Shown one piece after another: positions 53,514 through 63,300 of a DNA stretch of 64,000 nt (positions are counted from its first letter, which is position 1; each line of letters begins with the position of its first letter). The DNA is taken from positions 124,001 through 188,000 of the forward strand of contig NZ_BMZP01000002.1 of NCBI RefSeq assembly GCF_014652855.1, in the 5' to 3' direction. The position numbers and the translations under genes were made by a program. The notes under the pieces were generated by a model that did no database searches, was not told the DNA's origin, and saw nothing but the letters and a program-made list of their open reading frames with translations. The stretch comes from Novosphingobium pokkalii. Its GTDB lineage: Bacteria; Pseudomonadota; Alphaproteobacteria; Sphingomonadales; Sphingomonadaceae.

Positions 53514-55148
53514 ATGAAGGCCTGGCTCCGCTCCCGTTTCGCCGCGCTGCTCGCGCTGGGTGATGATCGTCTGTCCCGCCGTGGAGAAGTGGCCGTGCTG
53601 GTGGGTGCCGGTGGCCTGGCGGCGCTGGGCTTTGCCCCGCTGGGATGGTGGCCGCTGACCCTGCTCGGGCTCGCCGTGCTGGCGGCGCGGATGCAGCGCG
53701 CGCGCGGGGCATGGCAGGCCCTTCTGGTGGGCGAGCTGTGGGGCTGGGGCCACTTTTCGGTGGGCAATGGCTGGATCGCCACGGCCTTTACCTATCAGGC
53801 GCAGATGCCGGCCTGGCTGGGCTGGATCGCGGTGCTGCTGCTGGCGGTCTATCTTGCGCTGTTTCCCGCCGCTGCCACGCTGGGCGCCTGGTGGCTGGGG
53901 CGGCGCTGGCGCGCGGCGCCGGTGCCGACGCTGGCCGCGCTGTGGATCGTGACCGAATGGGCGCGCGGCTGGGTCTGCACCGGCTTTCCGTGGAACCCGC
54001 TGGCGGCCACCGCGCTGGGCGGGTTCGATCGCCCCGGCCTTGCCCGTGCGCTGCCCTGGCTGGGCACTTATGCGCTTTCGGGGCTGGTCGTGCTGCTCGC
54101 CGGTCAATGGCTGTTTGCCTTGCGCGCCGGGGCGCAGCGCCGCTGGGGCCTGGCCGCCGCGCATCTTGCCCTGCCGGCCGTGCTGTTCCTGCTGCCGCTG
54201 GGCGGGCAGAACGCGGTGGGCACCGTGCCGTTCACTCTGGTCCAGCCCGATATCGGCCAGGACGAGATCAACGACGCCACCCGCTATGAAGCGCAGTTCC
54301 AGCGGCTCGCCGCGCTCAGCCTGCCGCGCCAGCCGGGGCAGCGGCGCCTGGTGCTCTGGCCCGAAAGCGCGGTGCCCGATTACCTGCAACCGGGCTATCC
54401 CCGCGCCTGGTATGCCGGCACCACCTATGGCGGCGATCCGGGGCTGGCGCGCGCGCGCATGGGCCGGGTGATCGGGCCGGGCGCACTGCTGCTGACCGGG
54501 GCGGTGGACATGACGTTCCCGCCAGATGCCGGGCCGGCGACCATGCCGATCGGCGCCTGGAACGTGGTCACCGCGCTCGACAGCCAGGGCACGATCCGTG
54601 CCAGCTATGCCAAGGCGCATCTCGTGCCTTATGGCGAATACCTGCCGATGCGCGGCCTGCTCACGCCGCTCGGCCTCTCACGGCTGGTCGCCGGCGATTT
54701 CGACTACTGGTCCGGACCGGGGCCGCGCACGCTGGATTTTTCGGCGCTGGGCCTGCCGCGCGTGGGCGTGCAGATCTGCTATGAAATCGTCTTTTCCGGC
54801 CAGGTGGTGGACCGCGCGCATCGCCCCGCGCTGCTGTTCAACCCCACCAACGATGGCTGGTTCGGCGCCTGGGGCCCGCCGCAGCACCTGGCCCAGGCGC
54901 GGCTGCGCGCGATCGAGGAAGGGCTGCCGGTGCTGCGCGCCACCACCAACGGCATTTCCGCGGTGATCGACGCGCGCGGCGGGGTGCGCGGGTTTGTCCC
55001 CCGCCACGTCGCCGGCCGGCTCGAAGGATTGGTGCCCCCCGCGCTGGCCCCTACGCCGTTTGCGCGAATGGGCAACATATTGCCGCTTTTGTGGGCCGCA
55101 GCGCTTCTTTTGGCCGCGCTGGTTGCCTCGCGCCGCCGCCCGCGCTAG
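53514..55148 (+). CDS. lnt: Apolipoprotein N-acyltransferase
   Basis: Lnt adds the third acyl chain to lipoproteins in the inner membrane. It has 544 residues: several TM helices at the N-terminal half, then a nitrilase-type domain with catalytic Glu in [13 protein letters not shown], Lys in [16 protein letters not shown] and Cys in [11 protein letters not shown], followed by [11 protein letters not shown] last TM helix closes the protein. It is 41 bases upstream of metK on the same strand. It can act on the lipoproteins encoded at 5942 and 28919. Confidence 0.96.
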   Translation: MKAWLRSRFAALLALGDDRLSRRGEVAVLVGAGGLAALGFAPLGWWPLTLLGLAVLAARMQRARGAWQALLVGELWGWGHFSVGNGWIATAFTYQAQMPAWLGWIAVLLLAVYLALFPAAATLGAWWLGRRWRAAPVPTLAALWIVTEWARGWVCTGFPWNPLAATALGGFDRPGLARALPWLGTYALSGLVVLLAGQWLFALRAGAQRRWGLAAAHLALPAVLFLLPLGGQNAVGTVPFTLVQPDIGQDEINDATRYEAQFQRLAALSLPRQPGQRRLVLWPESAVPDYLQPGYPRAWYAGTTYGGDPGLARARMGRVIGPGALLLTGAVDMTFPPDAGPATMPIGAWNVVTALDSQGTIRASYAKAHLVPYGEYLPMRGLLTPLGLSRLVAGDFDYWSGPGPRTLDFSALGLPRVGVQICYEIVFSGQVVDRAHRPALLFNPTNDGWFGAWGPPQHLAQARLRAIEEGLPVLRATTNGISAVIDARGGVRGFVPRHVAGRLEGLVPPALAPTPFARMGNILPLLWAAALLLAALVASRRRPR

Positions 55149-55157
55149 AGGCGGGAC

Positions 55158-55173
55158 ATAAAGATTGCTTTAT
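55158..55173 (+). promoter_or_regulatory. Small AT-rich hairpin before metK
   Basis: ATAAAG (55158-55163) and CTTTAT (55168-55173) with loop ATTG lie 16 bases upstream of the metK ATG, in an AT-rich patch. It might influence translation; it does not match a SAM riboswitch that I recognise. Confidence 0.3.
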
Positions 55174-55189
55174 ATCGGACCCTTTGCCC

Positions 55190-56407
55190 ATGCGCAGCGA
55201 TTACCTGTTCACTTCCGAAAGCGTCTCCGAAGGCCATCCCGACAAGGTGGCGGACCAGATCAGCGACGCCATCGTCGACCTGTTCCTGAGCAAGGACCCC
55301 GAAGCCCGCATTGCCTGTGAAACCCTGACCACCACCAACCTGGTGGTGCTGGCCGGCGAGATTCGCGGGCGCGGCATCATGGACACCAGCGGCGAATGGG
55401 CGCCCGGCGTGCGCGAGGAAGTGGAAGCCGTGGTGCGCGCCACGGTCAAGCGCATCGGCTATGAGCAGGATGGCTTCCACTGGGAAACCTTCCGCTTTGA
55501 AAACAACCTGCACGCGCAATCGGCCCACATCGCGCAGGGCGTGGACGCGGGCGAGAACAAGGACGAAGGCGCCGGCGACCAGGGCATCATGTTCGGCTTT
55601 GCCTGCGACGAGACGCCCGATCTGATGCCGGCGACGCTGGATTACAGCCACAAGATTCTCCAGCGCCTGGCGCAGGACCGCCATACCGGCGCGGCCCCGT
55701 TCCTGGAGCCCGACGCCAAGAGCCAGGTGACCCTGCGCTTCCAGGATGGCCGCCCCGCCGCCTGCACCGCCATCGTCGTCTCCACCCAGCACAAGCCGGG
55801 CTATGACGAAGGCGCCAAGGATGCCGAGCTGAAAGCCTGGGTGAAGCAGGCCGTGGCCGCGGTGATCCCGGCCGAGCTGCTGTCGGACCAGACGGTCTAT
55901 CACATCAACCCCACCGGCAGCTTCGAGATCGGCGGCCCGGATGGCGACGCGGGCCTGACCGGGCGCAAGATCATCGTCGATACCTATGGCGGCGCGGCGC
56001 CCCATGGCGGCGGCGCGTTTTCGGGCAAGGATCCCACCAAGGTGGACCGTTCGGCCGCCTATGTGACGCGCTATATCGCCAAGAACATCGTCGCGGCGGG
56101 CCTGGCCAAGCGCTGCACGATCCAGGTGGCCTATGCCATCGGCGTGTCGCAGCCGCTGTCGCTCTATGTCGATACCCATGGCACCGGCACGGTGGACGAC
56201 GCTGCGCTGGAACGCGCGGTGGAAGCCGTGGCCAAGGCGCGTCTGGGCGGCCTGACCCCGCGCGGCATCCGCACCGGGCTCTCGCTCAACAAGCCGATCT
56301 ATGGCGTGACGGCGGCCTATGGCCACTTTGGCCGCACCCCCGAAGGCGATCTGTTCCCGTGGGAACGCACCGACCTGGTGGACGATCTCAAGGCCGCGCT
56401 GGCCTGA
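55190..56407 (+). CDS. metK: S-adenosylmethionine synthetase
   Basis: MetK makes SAM from methionine and ATP. It has 405 residues. Motifs: [22 protein letters not shown] at the N-terminus, [13 protein letters not shown] in the middle, and the P-loop-like [19 protein letters not shown] (GGGAFSGKD). The start [10 protein letters not shown] was chosen for its fit with the family. The strong hairpin at 56429 ends the transcript. Its product feeds PrmC and RlmH in this same window. Confidence 0.97.
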   Translation: MRSDYLFTSESVSEGHPDKVADQISDAIVDLFLSKDPEARIACETLTTTNLVVLAGEIRGRGIMDTSGEWAPGVREEVEAVVRATVKRIGYEQDGFHWETFRFENNLHAQSAHIAQGVDAGENKDEGAGDQGIMFGFACDETPDLMPATLDYSHKILQRLAQDRHTGAAPFLEPDAKSQVTLRFQDGRPAACTAIVVSTQHKPGYDEGAKDAELKAWVKQAVAAVIPAELLSDQTVYHINPTGSFEIGGPDGDAGLTGRKIIVDTYGGAAPHGGGAFSGKDPTKVDRSAAYVTRYIAKNIVAAGLAKRCTIQVAYAIGVSQPLSLYVDTHGTGTVDDAALERAVEAVAKARLGGLTPRGIRTGLSLNKPIYGVTAAYGHFGRTPEGDLFPWERTDLVDDLKAALA

Positions 56408-56428
56408 TCGGCCGTTTATCGAACATTG

Positions 56429-56465
56429 AAAAAGCCCGGCTGGTGCTGTGCCAGCCGGGCTTTTT
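56429..56465 (+). terminator. Rho-independent terminator after metK
   Basis: AAAAAGCCCGGCTGG (56429-56443) pairs with CCAGCCGGGCTTTTT (56451-56465). It is bidirectional and also serves the convergent GH1 gene. Confidence 0.95.
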
Positions 56466-56495
56466 CATGCCTGCGATCTTTTCAGAGCCGCGAAA

Positions 56496-57821
56496 TCACA
56501 CGCGATTGGCTCGTGCGATCGCCCCCAGCACCGCCGCGCTGGGCTTGGGGGTGCGGGCGAAGGTGACCGGGTCATAGCTGGCCAGGCCGAACTTGGGCTT
56601 ATAGCCGAAGATCCATTCGAAGTTGTCGATCAGGCTCCAGTGGCAATAGCCGAGCACCGGCACGCCATCGTCGATCGCGGCTTTCAGGTGGGTGAGTGCG
56701 GCCGGAATGAACGCGGCGCGGATGCTGTCGTCATCGGTGCCCACGCCATGTTCGCTGACCAGGATCGGCACGCCGGTGGCCGCGTGGGCATAGCGCACCG
56801 CGCCCGCCAGCGAGGGCGCCCAGACTTCGCTGCCCGACCAGTTGACCACCGATCCGGCCGGCGCCGGCAGGCGGCCCTGCGGCCCCCACAGCGCGCGCTC
56901 ATAGTTCTGCACGCCAAGGAAATCGTCGCCCTTGGCCACTTCCAGCCAAGTGCCGTACATCTGCTGGCGGCGCATGTCGCGCTGCGAACCCTGGCCCACC
57001 GCCTGGTCATCCATCATCGCCAGCGAGAAGCCCACCGGCAGGCTGGGCGCGGCCGCCTTGATCGCCGCCTTGCCGGCCTTGTGCGCGGCGAGCAGCCCGC
57101 GTTGCAGATCGGGCAGATCGTCCTTGCCCGCCACGTTGGCGCAGAGGAAGCGCGGCACGCCCAGGCGCTTGGCAGCGGTTTCCAGCGTCAGCTTCTGGAT
57201 GTCCCACAGTTGCGGCGGCACATTGGCGTTCTGCAACAGCAGCAGGATGTTGGGTTCGTTGAAAGTGATCGCGGCGTGGATGCGGTCCGCGAAGTGGCGG
57301 GCGGCCTTGTCGGCAAAGCGCGCGAACAGGCTCGCGCTCTCCGGATTGGCCCAGCCACCTTTTGCGGAAAACCAGCGCGGCGCGGTAAAGTGGCTGAACG
57401 TGACCACCGGGGCGAGGCCGCGCGCGCGGCAGCCGTCGATCACGCGGGCATAGTGATCAAGCATGGCCTGCGAGAACAGGCCCTTCTCCGGCTCGATCCG
57501 CGCCCATTCGATGCCGAAGCGATAAGTGTTGAGGCCCATGCCCTTGGCAAGGTCGAGATCCTGCTCCCACAGCAGCAGGCTGTTGGCCGCATCGCCCGAC
57601 GGCGCGACGAACACGGTGGGCTGCTGGTTCTCGATGAACCACAGATCGCTGGCGGTGTTGTTGCCCTCGATCTGGTGCGGCGCGGTGGAGGCGCCCCACA
57701 GGAAGCCCTGCGGGAACGTGGGCGCAGCGGCAGCCTTTGCTGCCTTGGCAACCTTGCCCAGAGCAGGCGAGCTGGCAGCCAGCGCGGCGGCGCTGGCGAT
57801 CATGGTGCGGCGATCAAGCAT
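56496..57821 (-). CDS. Glycoside hydrolase family 1 (beta-glucosidase), exported
   Basis: This 441-residue protein begins with a signal peptide that carries a twin-arginine-like start (MLDRRTMIASAAALAAS). The GH1 barrel has FPQGFLWGASTAPHQIEG at the start, the acid/base Glu in ITFNEPN and the nucleophile Glu in ILVSEHGVGTDDD, where SEHG replaces the usual TENG. The C-terminus has WSLIDNFEWIFGYKPKFGLA. It cleaves beta-glucosides, perhaps aromatic glycosides given its neighbours. The downstream terminator is shared with metK. Confidence 0.92.
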   Translation of the reverse strand: MLDRRTMIASAAALAASSPALGKVAKAAKAAAAPTFPQGFLWGASTAPHQIEGNNTASDLWFIENQQPTVFVAPSGDAANSLLLWEQDLDLAKGMGLNTYRFGIEWARIEPEKGLFSQAMLDHYARVIDGCRARGLAPVVTFSHFTAPRWFSAKGGWANPESASLFARFADKAARHFADRIHAAITFNEPNILLLLQNANVPPQLWDIQKLTLETAAKRLGVPRFLCANVAGKDDLPDLQRGLLAAHKAGKAAIKAAAPSLPVGFSLAMMDDQAVGQGSQRDMRRQQMYGTWLEVAKGDDFLGVQNYERALWGPQGRLPAPAGSVVNWSGSEVWAPSLAGAVRYAHAATGVPILVSEHGVGTDDDSIRAAFIPAALTHLKAAIDDGVPVLGYCHWSLIDNFEWIFGYKPKFGLASYDPVTFARTPKPSAAVLGAIARANRV

Positions 57822-57838
57822 CGGGAAATCTTTCTGTT

Positions 57839-58699
57839 TCAGGCGCAGGTTTCACGCACGAAGGCCACGATCTCGTCAGCCAGGCGGCGATCGGCGGTGC
57901 CCAGGTGCATGGCCATGGAATAGTGGTTGTGGCCCGAGGCGACATGCGCGCGCGGCATGGTGCCGTGGCGGGCCAGGCGATCGGCCATCAGGCCAAGGTA
58001 TTCGGCCTGGAACCGGGGCGGATCGAATTCGGCAATCGCCACCAGCAGCGGCAGCGCGGTGGTGGCCATGGCTTCACGCGGGGCGCGCGCGGCATAGCTT
58101 TCGGCCGGGCCGTAATAGGCCATGTCACGTTCATCGAGCGGGGTATGGCCATAGAGGCCCGAGAGCAGCACCGCCCCGCGCACGGCGAGATCGGGGCGCA
58201 GCCGGATTGCCCCGGCCACGTGGACCGCGCCGGCGGACGTTCCCATCAGCACGATGCGCTGCGGATCGCCGCCATGATCGGCGACATGGGCCACCAGCCA
58301 ATCAAGCGCGGCGAGCACGTCTTCCGAGCCGGCCGGCCAGGTGTGATCGGGCGCCAGGCGATAGTTGATCACCGCGCCGATCAGGCCGGCCTGCGCGGCC
58401 ATGCGGCCGACCGAGGCATTGGGCCAGGTCTCGGCTTGGCTTCCACCCTTGTCCCCGCGCAGGAAGCCCCCGCCATGCACGAAGACCAGCACCGGCTTGA
58501 GCGCGCCGTCTGCCGCGCCATAGAGATCGAGCCGATGGCGTTCGTGCGGGCCATAGGCCAGGTCGGTGGCCGCCGCCGGCACGGCCCGGACCAGCGCCGC
58601 CTGCTCGGCATCGTAGAGCGCGCGCACCCGGCCCAGCAGATCGGGCGTGAGCGTGGTGCCCATGGCGGCAATCGCGGCACGGGTCGGTTCAAACGGCAT
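57839..58699 (-). CDS. Alpha/beta hydrolase (HSL-type carboxylesterase)
   Basis: This 286-residue esterase has the oxyanion-hole HGGGFLRGD, nucleophile GTSAGAVH (about residue 152), a downstream Asp in IAEFDPPRFQ and the histidine in SGHNHYSMAMHLG. There is no signal peptide. It follows the TonB receptor gene on the same strand and precedes the GH1 gene by 17 bases. It may remove ester groups from the compound taken up, or open a ring lactone. Substrate is unknown. Confidence 0.88.
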   Translation of the reverse strand: MPFEPTRAAIAAMGTTLTPDLLGRVRALYDAEQAALVRAVPAAATDLAYGPHERHRLDLYGAADGALKPVLVFVHGGGFLRGDKGGSQAETWPNASVGRMAAQAGLIGAVINYRLAPDHTWPAGSEDVLAALDWLVAHVADHGGDPQRIVLMGTSAGAVHVAGAIRLRPDLAVRGAVLLSGLYGHTPLDERDMAYYGPAESYAARAPREAMATTALPLLVAIAEFDPPRFQAEYLGLMADRLARHGTMPRAHVASGHNHYSMAMHLGTADRRLADEIVAFVRETCA

Positions 58700-58729
58700 G
58701 GCGACTTTCTCTGGACAGGGAACGGACAG

Positions 58730-58759
58730 GGCCGCCCCGCATGGACTTGCGGGGCGGCC
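58730..58759. repeat. Perfect hairpin between TonB receptor and esterase genes
   Basis: A 12-bp perfect stem (GGCCGCCCCGCA) has a 6-base loop but no T run, between the receptor stop and the esterase start. It is possibly a transcript-stability or attenuation hairpin. Confidence 0.75.
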
Positions 58760-58782
58760 TGGTGTGGGCTGACGCTACCAAA

Positions 58783-60999
58783 TCAGAACTTGCCGTCGAG
58801 CGACAGGCCCACCGAGCGGAACGACTGCGGGCCATAGATGGCGCCAGTGTTCGCCTCGGCCCCGAACGGGAAGCTGGTCTGGATCAGCGAGGGTTCGTGA
58901 ACGTTGAACAGGTTGCGGGCGAACACCGCCAGGGTGAAGCGTTCGTCGGCGGTGCGCACGCCGATCCGGCCACCGGTGATCCAGTGCGGGCCGAAGGTGG
59001 AGCCGGCATAAGAATTGGCTTCATACCGCAGGCGCGACTTCCACACGCCGTCGACTGCCAGGAAGCCCTTGAGATCGTGGCCCACGTCGTGGGAATATTC
59101 GCCCGCAGCGGTGAACTTGAACTCTGGCGCATAGGCAAGTTGGGTGCCGCCGATGTCGGAACCGTCGGTGCCGATATAGCCCTTGGGATAGGTCGCCTTG
59201 GACCAGATGAACCCGGTGTTGAGCGACAGATCGCGGTTGATCTTGCCGAACAGGTTGATTTCCGCCCCGCGCGACTTGACCCCGTCGATATTGGTCTGAA
59301 CGCACGAAATGACCGTGGTGACCTTGTCTACCGTGCACTGCTGCGCCTGGAAGTTCTGGATCTTCTGATAGAACAGGCTGGCATCGAGCACCCAACTGCG
59401 AAACAGCGTGGTCTTGAAACCCAGTTCATAGGACGTGGGGATTTCCGGCAGGACGATATAGGGATCGGCATCGGACGGCGTGGCGATCTGCCCGCCCTTG
59501 AAGCCGCGCGCCACCGTGGCGTAGGCCATGGTGCGCGGATCGATATCGTACTGGACGCCACCCTTCCACGAAACCTTGCCCATGTGCAGGCGGGTGGTGG
59601 AGGCAATGGCGGTGCCGGCATCGTTCTGCAACTGCAAGGACAGCACGTCGTCGGTGTAACGACCGCCGGCAATCAGGCGCAGTTTGTCGTTCACGTGAAC
59701 GGTCATCTGTCCAAACGCGGCGATCGATTCGTCGCTGACTCGATAGGCATTGACCGGCGTCGAAGGAACCGACTGGCCGAACAGCACCACGGTCGCGCCT
59801 TCTTGGCCGCGATGTTGAATCTGGCGCGAATAGAACCCGCCCACGGTATATTCCACCGTCTGGTTGGCCGGCGAGGACAGGCGCACTTCCTGGGTGACCA
59901 GATCAAGCGGACGGTCGACGTAGGAGTTGTGGACATTCACCGGCAAAGTGTCTGCACGAAACACATTGTAGGCCACGCCCGAACCTTGTTCGTGTGAACC
60001 GCGATAGGCACTGATCGAAGTCAGCGTGAACGGCTCGAACTGGTAGTCCAGTTGCAGCGAGGCACCGCCGCCGTAGGTACGATCGGTATACTGTTCAGAC
60101 GTGCAGTAGTTGCGGTTTCCAGTGCCCGGCGTGACGCCACACGCGGCCAGCGCATCGGCAAAGGTCTCGCTGTGCAGGAAGGTGAAGAAGTTGCCGCCGT
60201 TGGTGGTGCGGGTATCGGAATAGTCGCCGATCAGGTTGACCGTCAGCTTGTCGGTGGGTTCCCACAGCAGGTGGGCGCGGCCGCCCATGGTCTCGTTCTT
60301 GTCATACTTGCCAGTGGTCACGTTGTAGTCCGGCCCCTGGCGCAGGTTGGCATAGCCGGCCACGCGGATCGCGGCGTTATCGGCGATCGGCACGTTGGCC
60401 ACGCCCTGGACCACCTGGTTGCCCGATTGCGATCCGGCAAAGCCAGCCGCCGACAACTCGGTGCGCATGCGTACCGAAACCTTGCCGAATTCGGGCTTGT
60501 TGGTGGTGATGTTGATCACCCCGGCCGAAGTGGTCAGGCCGAACAGGGTGCCCTGCGGACCTTTCAGCACTTCGATGCGGGCCACGTCGAACAGGTCGGA
60601 AATGTTGGCATTGCCCTGGCTGACCTGGTCGACCACCACGCCGACCGAGGCAACCGCGCCGGGCGAGAAGGTCTGTGTGCCGATGCCGCGGATCGCGCCG
60701 CCGCCACCGGTGTTCTGCCCCGGCGCGGACTGGATTTCCAGGCTGGGGGCAATGCGGTTCAGGTCGTTGACGGTGTTGACCTGCTGGCGTTCGAGCTGGC
60801 TGGCATCGGCGACGGTGATCGAGATCGGCACTTCCGTCACCTTTTCGGCGCGGCGCTGCGCGGTCACGACGATGGCGCCGTCGGACGCGGCATCCGTCGC
60901 CTGAGGGGCAGCGGGCGCGGCCGTCTGGGCCAGGGCGGGCGTGGTGAGCACGGCCAGGGAAAGTCCGGTCAGCAGGGCGGTTCTATGGCGCAAATTCAT
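58783..60999 (-). CDS. TonB-dependent outer-membrane receptor
   Basis: This 738-residue receptor has a signal peptide (MNLRHRTALLTGLSLAVLTTPALAQ), TonB-box region (GAIVVTAQRR), plug domain with EVLKGPQGTLFG, and a 22-strand-type barrel ending in a C-terminal Phe (LDGKF). It follows the sphingomonad pattern of a receptor beside catabolic genes and probably imports the aromatic or glycosidic substrate of the cluster. The ribosome site GAGAGAAG precedes the start. Base composition appears a little less GC-rich than the surroundings. Confidence 0.93.
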   Translation of the reverse strand: MNLRHRTALLTGLSLAVLTTPALAQTAAPAAPQATDAASDGAIVVTAQRRAEKVTEVPISITVADASQLERQQVNTVNDLNRIAPSLEIQSAPGQNTGGGGAIRGIGTQTFSPGAVASVGVVVDQVSQGNANISDLFDVARIEVLKGPQGTLFGLTTSAGVINITTNKPEFGKVSVRMRTELSAAGFAGSQSGNQVVQGVANVPIADNAAIRVAGYANLRQGPDYNVTTGKYDKNETMGGRAHLLWEPTDKLTVNLIGDYSDTRTTNGGNFFTFLHSETFADALAACGVTPGTGNRNYCTSEQYTDRTYGGGASLQLDYQFEPFTLTSISAYRGSHEQGSGVAYNVFRADTLPVNVHNSYVDRPLDLVTQEVRLSSPANQTVEYTVGGFYSRQIQHRGQEGATVVLFGQSVPSTPVNAYRVSDESIAAFGQMTVHVNDKLRLIAGGRYTDDVLSLQLQNDAGTAIASTTRLHMGKVSWKGGVQYDIDPRTMAYATVARGFKGGQIATPSDADPYIVLPEIPTSYELGFKTTLFRSWVLDASLFYQKIQNFQAQQCTVDKVTTVISCVQTNIDGVKSRGAEINLFGKINRDLSLNTGFIWSKATYPKGYIGTDGSDIGGTQLAYAPEFKFTAAGEYSHDVGHDLKGFLAVDGVWKSRLRYEANSYAGSTFGPHWITGGRIGVRTADERFTLAVFARNLFNVHEPSLIQTSFPFGAEANTGAIYGPQSFRSVGLSLDGKF

Positions 61000-61035
61000 G
61001 GTTCTTCTCTCCCCAATGGGCATGTGTTTATCGGT

Positions 61036-61061
61036 CCGCGCCCGCCGTTATGCGGGCGCGG
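61036..61061. repeat. Hairpin between FAH-family gene and TonB receptor gene
   Basis: CCGCGCCCGC (61036-61045) pairs with GCGGGCGCGG (61052-61061). It lies between two minus-strand genes of the catabolic cluster and is possibly a partial terminator or RNA-stability element. Confidence 0.75.
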
Positions 61062-61088
61062 TGGCATGGATGGGACGGGTCGGGTGGA

Positions 61089-61922
61089 TCAGATTTCGTC
61101 GATGACCGGGTTGGTCAGCGTACCGATCACGCCCACGGAAACCTCGCAAACATCGCCGGCCTTCATGTAGAGCGGCGGCTTGCGCTTATCGCCCACGCCG
61201 CCCGGCGTGCCGGTGACGATGACATCGCCCGGCTCCAGCGGCGTGAACGTGCTGCAATATTCGATCACGAACGGGATATCCCAGATCATGTCGCTGATCG
61301 GCTGGTCCTGGACCAGTTCGCCGTTGAGGCGGGTCTGCACGCGCTGGCTGGCAAGATCGTCGATCTCGTCGGCCAGGACCAACGCCGGACCGAACGCGCC
61401 GGTGGCGGGATAGTTCTTGCCCGGCGTGAACTGGATGTTGTGGCGCTGCCAATCGCGGGCCGAGCCATCGTTGAAGATCGAGAAGCCGGCGACATGGGCC
61501 ATGGCATCGGCCCGCGCGATGCGGCGCCCGCCCTTGCCGATGACCACGGCGAGTTCGCCTTCATAGTCGAACCGTTCGGTCTCGCGCGGGCGCACCAGCG
61601 GTTCGCCATCGGCGATCAGGGTATCGGCCCAGCGGGTGAAGATCGCCGGGAATTCCTTCTGCTCGCGGCCGGTCTCGGCCACGTGGGTGGCATAGTTGAG
61701 GCCGACGCAGAGGATCTTGGTGGGGTTGGGCACCACCGGCAGCAGGCGGACATCGGCCAGGGCAAACGTGCCCGTGGCGGGCAGGGCGGCCAGGTCCTGG
61801 TCGATCACGTCCTTGAGGAAGGCCGGGCCGCCCGCCGCGCCGAGATCGTGCACGGTTTGCCCATCGAGGCGGCCGAAGCTGGGCTGGCCATCGGGGCGGC
61901 GGAAGCTGATGAGACGGGTCAT
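61089..61922 (-). CDS. Fumarylacetoacetate hydrolase family protein
   Basis: This 277-residue FAH-fold enzyme has the motif KILCVGLNYATHVAETG, metal-binding acidic residues in YEGELAVVIG and the core PGDVIVTGTPGGVG. Related enzymes include 2-hydroxymuconate-pathway hydratases/decarboxylases, ureidoglycolate lyases and acylpyruvases. In context of ring-cleavage genes it may process the linear ring-fission product. The exact reaction cannot be told. It follows the VOC gene by 44 bases. Confidence 0.9.
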   Translation of the reverse strand: MTRLISFRRPDGQPSFGRLDGQTVHDLGAAGGPAFLKDVIDQDLAALPATGTFALADVRLLPVVPNPTKILCVGLNYATHVAETGREQKEFPAIFTRWADTLIADGEPLVRPRETERFDYEGELAVVIGKGGRRIARADAMAHVAGFSIFNDGSARDWQRHNIQFTPGKNYPATGAFGPALVLADEIDDLASQRVQTRLNGELVQDQPISDMIWDIPFVIEYCSTFTPLEPGDVIVTGTPGGVGDKRKPPLYMKAGDVCEVSVGVIGTLTNPVIDEI

Positions 61923-61966
61923 GACGTTGGGATCACTCCGGAAAAATTCGGTTCAGGCCCCGAGAA

Positions 61967-62866
61967 TCAGGCCAGATTTGCGGCCGGTGCAGCCGGCTGC
62001 CATTCGCGGCGGAAGCGGAAGCGTTCCTCGGCCTTGCGCAGGCCGTCGAAATCCTTGTCGGAAATGCCCCACTGGTCGATGCGATTGGGCGGCCAGGTCC
62101 AGTCTTCGGGGGCGCCCGCCTGATAATCGTCGGGCACCTTTTCCACGGCAGTGGAATATTCGATCACCGGGCCGAACGGCGCGATGTAATAGGCATAGAC
62201 ATTGGCGCCCGGACCGTGGCGCCCCGGCCCCCAAGCGGGGGCAAAGCCATGGTCGCGCATGCGGCCGATGCCGCGCATCACCGCATCCAGGTCTTCCATC
62301 TCGAACGCGATGTGGTTGAGGCTGGAAAACCCGGCGCGGGCAAAGGCCGTGGAATGGTGGCTGTCGTTGCAGCGCACGAAGACCATGCCCTTGGTGCGGT
62401 CCGACACACGGAAGCCGAGCACGTCTTCCACCGCATGGCCCGAGGCTTCGGCATCGGCGGAATTGAACACGATATGGGTGAGCTTGACCGGCAGGTCGCG
62501 CCCGGTGATCGGCGCCACTTCGGTGGTATCGACCAGGAAGCGCAGCAACTCGCCTTCGGGCAGTTCCACGATCACGCCATGGCCTTCGCCCGGATCGGCC
62601 GAGACCGTGTCGGTCAGCGGCCAGCCGGCCTGCGCCGCCTTGGCGCGGATGCCGGCCAGTTCCTCTGCGGTGCAGACGAAGGTGGTGTGGCGGACGAATT
62701 CGGCGTCGGCCTGCTCGAACGCCACGAGATAGGGATAAGGGCCGGAGCCGCGCAGGTAATGAGTCTGCCCGCGCACTTCGCCCGGCGCCATGCCCCAGAT
62801 ATCGAGCATGAAGCGCGCCGCAGCGGCCGGATCGGGCAGCGCCAGTTCGATGCTGCGCAGTTTCAT
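61967..62866 (-). CDS. VOC-family extradiol-dioxygenase-like protein
   Basis: This 299-residue protein has two VOC modules. The metal triad is visible in the second module: His in KLTHIVFNSADAE, His in SSLNHIAFEMED and Glu in FGPVIEYSTAVE, as in type I extradiol (catechol 2,3-) dioxygenases. The C-terminal region is extended (GAPEDWTWPPNRIDQWGI). It is likely a ring-cleaving or related Fe/Mn enzyme. Its ATG overlaps the upstream GlcG-like gene by 4 bases (ATGA). Confidence 0.88.
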   Translation of the reverse strand: MKLRSIELALPDPAAAARFMLDIWGMAPGEVRGQTHYLRGSGPYPYLVAFEQADAEFVRHTTFVCTAEELAGIRAKAAQAGWPLTDTVSADPGEGHGVIVELPEGELLRFLVDTTEVAPITGRDLPVKLTHIVFNSADAEASGHAVEDVLGFRVSDRTKGMVFVRCNDSHHSTAFARAGFSSLNHIAFEMEDLDAVMRGIGRMRDHGFAPAWGPGRHGPGANVYAYYIAPFGPVIEYSTAVEKVPDDYQAGAPEDWTWPPNRIDQWGISDKDFDGLRKAEERFRFRREWQPAAPAANLA

Positions 62867-63300
62867 GGGACCATCTCCTGATTGAACCCGGCGGCGCGCA
62901 GGCCGGCCAGAACACATTCCTCGTCACAATCGCCGGTATCGCCGCTGGCGCCCACCGCGCCCAGCACCAGGCCCTGCGCATCGCGCACCAGCACGCCGCC
63001 GGGCGAAAAGGCGATCTGCCCGCCCAGCGCCACGGTCACGCTCTGGAAAAACACCGGGTTGCCGGCGGCGCGCTGCGCCAGCACGCGGGTATCGGCATCC
63101 ATTGCCAGGGCGCCGCTGGCCTTGGCGCGGGCAATGTCGAGCCGGGCAAAGCTGGCGCCATCCTCGCGCGCAAAGGCCAGGGGATGGCCCCCGGCATCGA
63201 CCACGATCACCGCCAGCGGCCGGGCGGCACGGGCGCGGGCACTGGCCAGCGTGGCTTCGATCACGGCCTGGGCCGCAGCAAGGTTCAACGCGGTCATCAT
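62863..63300 (-). CDS. GlcG/HbpS-family (DUF336) heme-binding-like protein
   Basis: This 145-residue alpha/beta protein has the typical AVIVVDAGGHPLAFAREDGA and later IAFSPGGVLVRDAQGLVLGAVGASGDTGDCDEEC. DUF336 proteins often sit beside aromatic-degradation operons, but their role is not clear; some bind heme or act as chaperones for flavin enzymes. The gene overlaps its neighbours on both sides as ATGA, so the operon is tightly coupled. Confidence 0.9.
   Translation of the reverse strand: MMTALNLAAAQAVIEATLASARARAARPLAVIVVDAGGHPLAFAREDGASFARLDIARAKASGALAMDADTRVLAQRAAGNPVFFQSVTVALGGQIAFSPGGVLVRDAQGLVLGAVGASGDTGDCDEECVLAGLRAAGFNQEMVP

Noticed and set aside
55149..55189. SAM riboswitch upstream of metK
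   Set aside because: Only 41 bases separate lnt and metK, and the only structure is a 6-bp AT-rich hairpin; no known SAM aptamer consensus was recognised.
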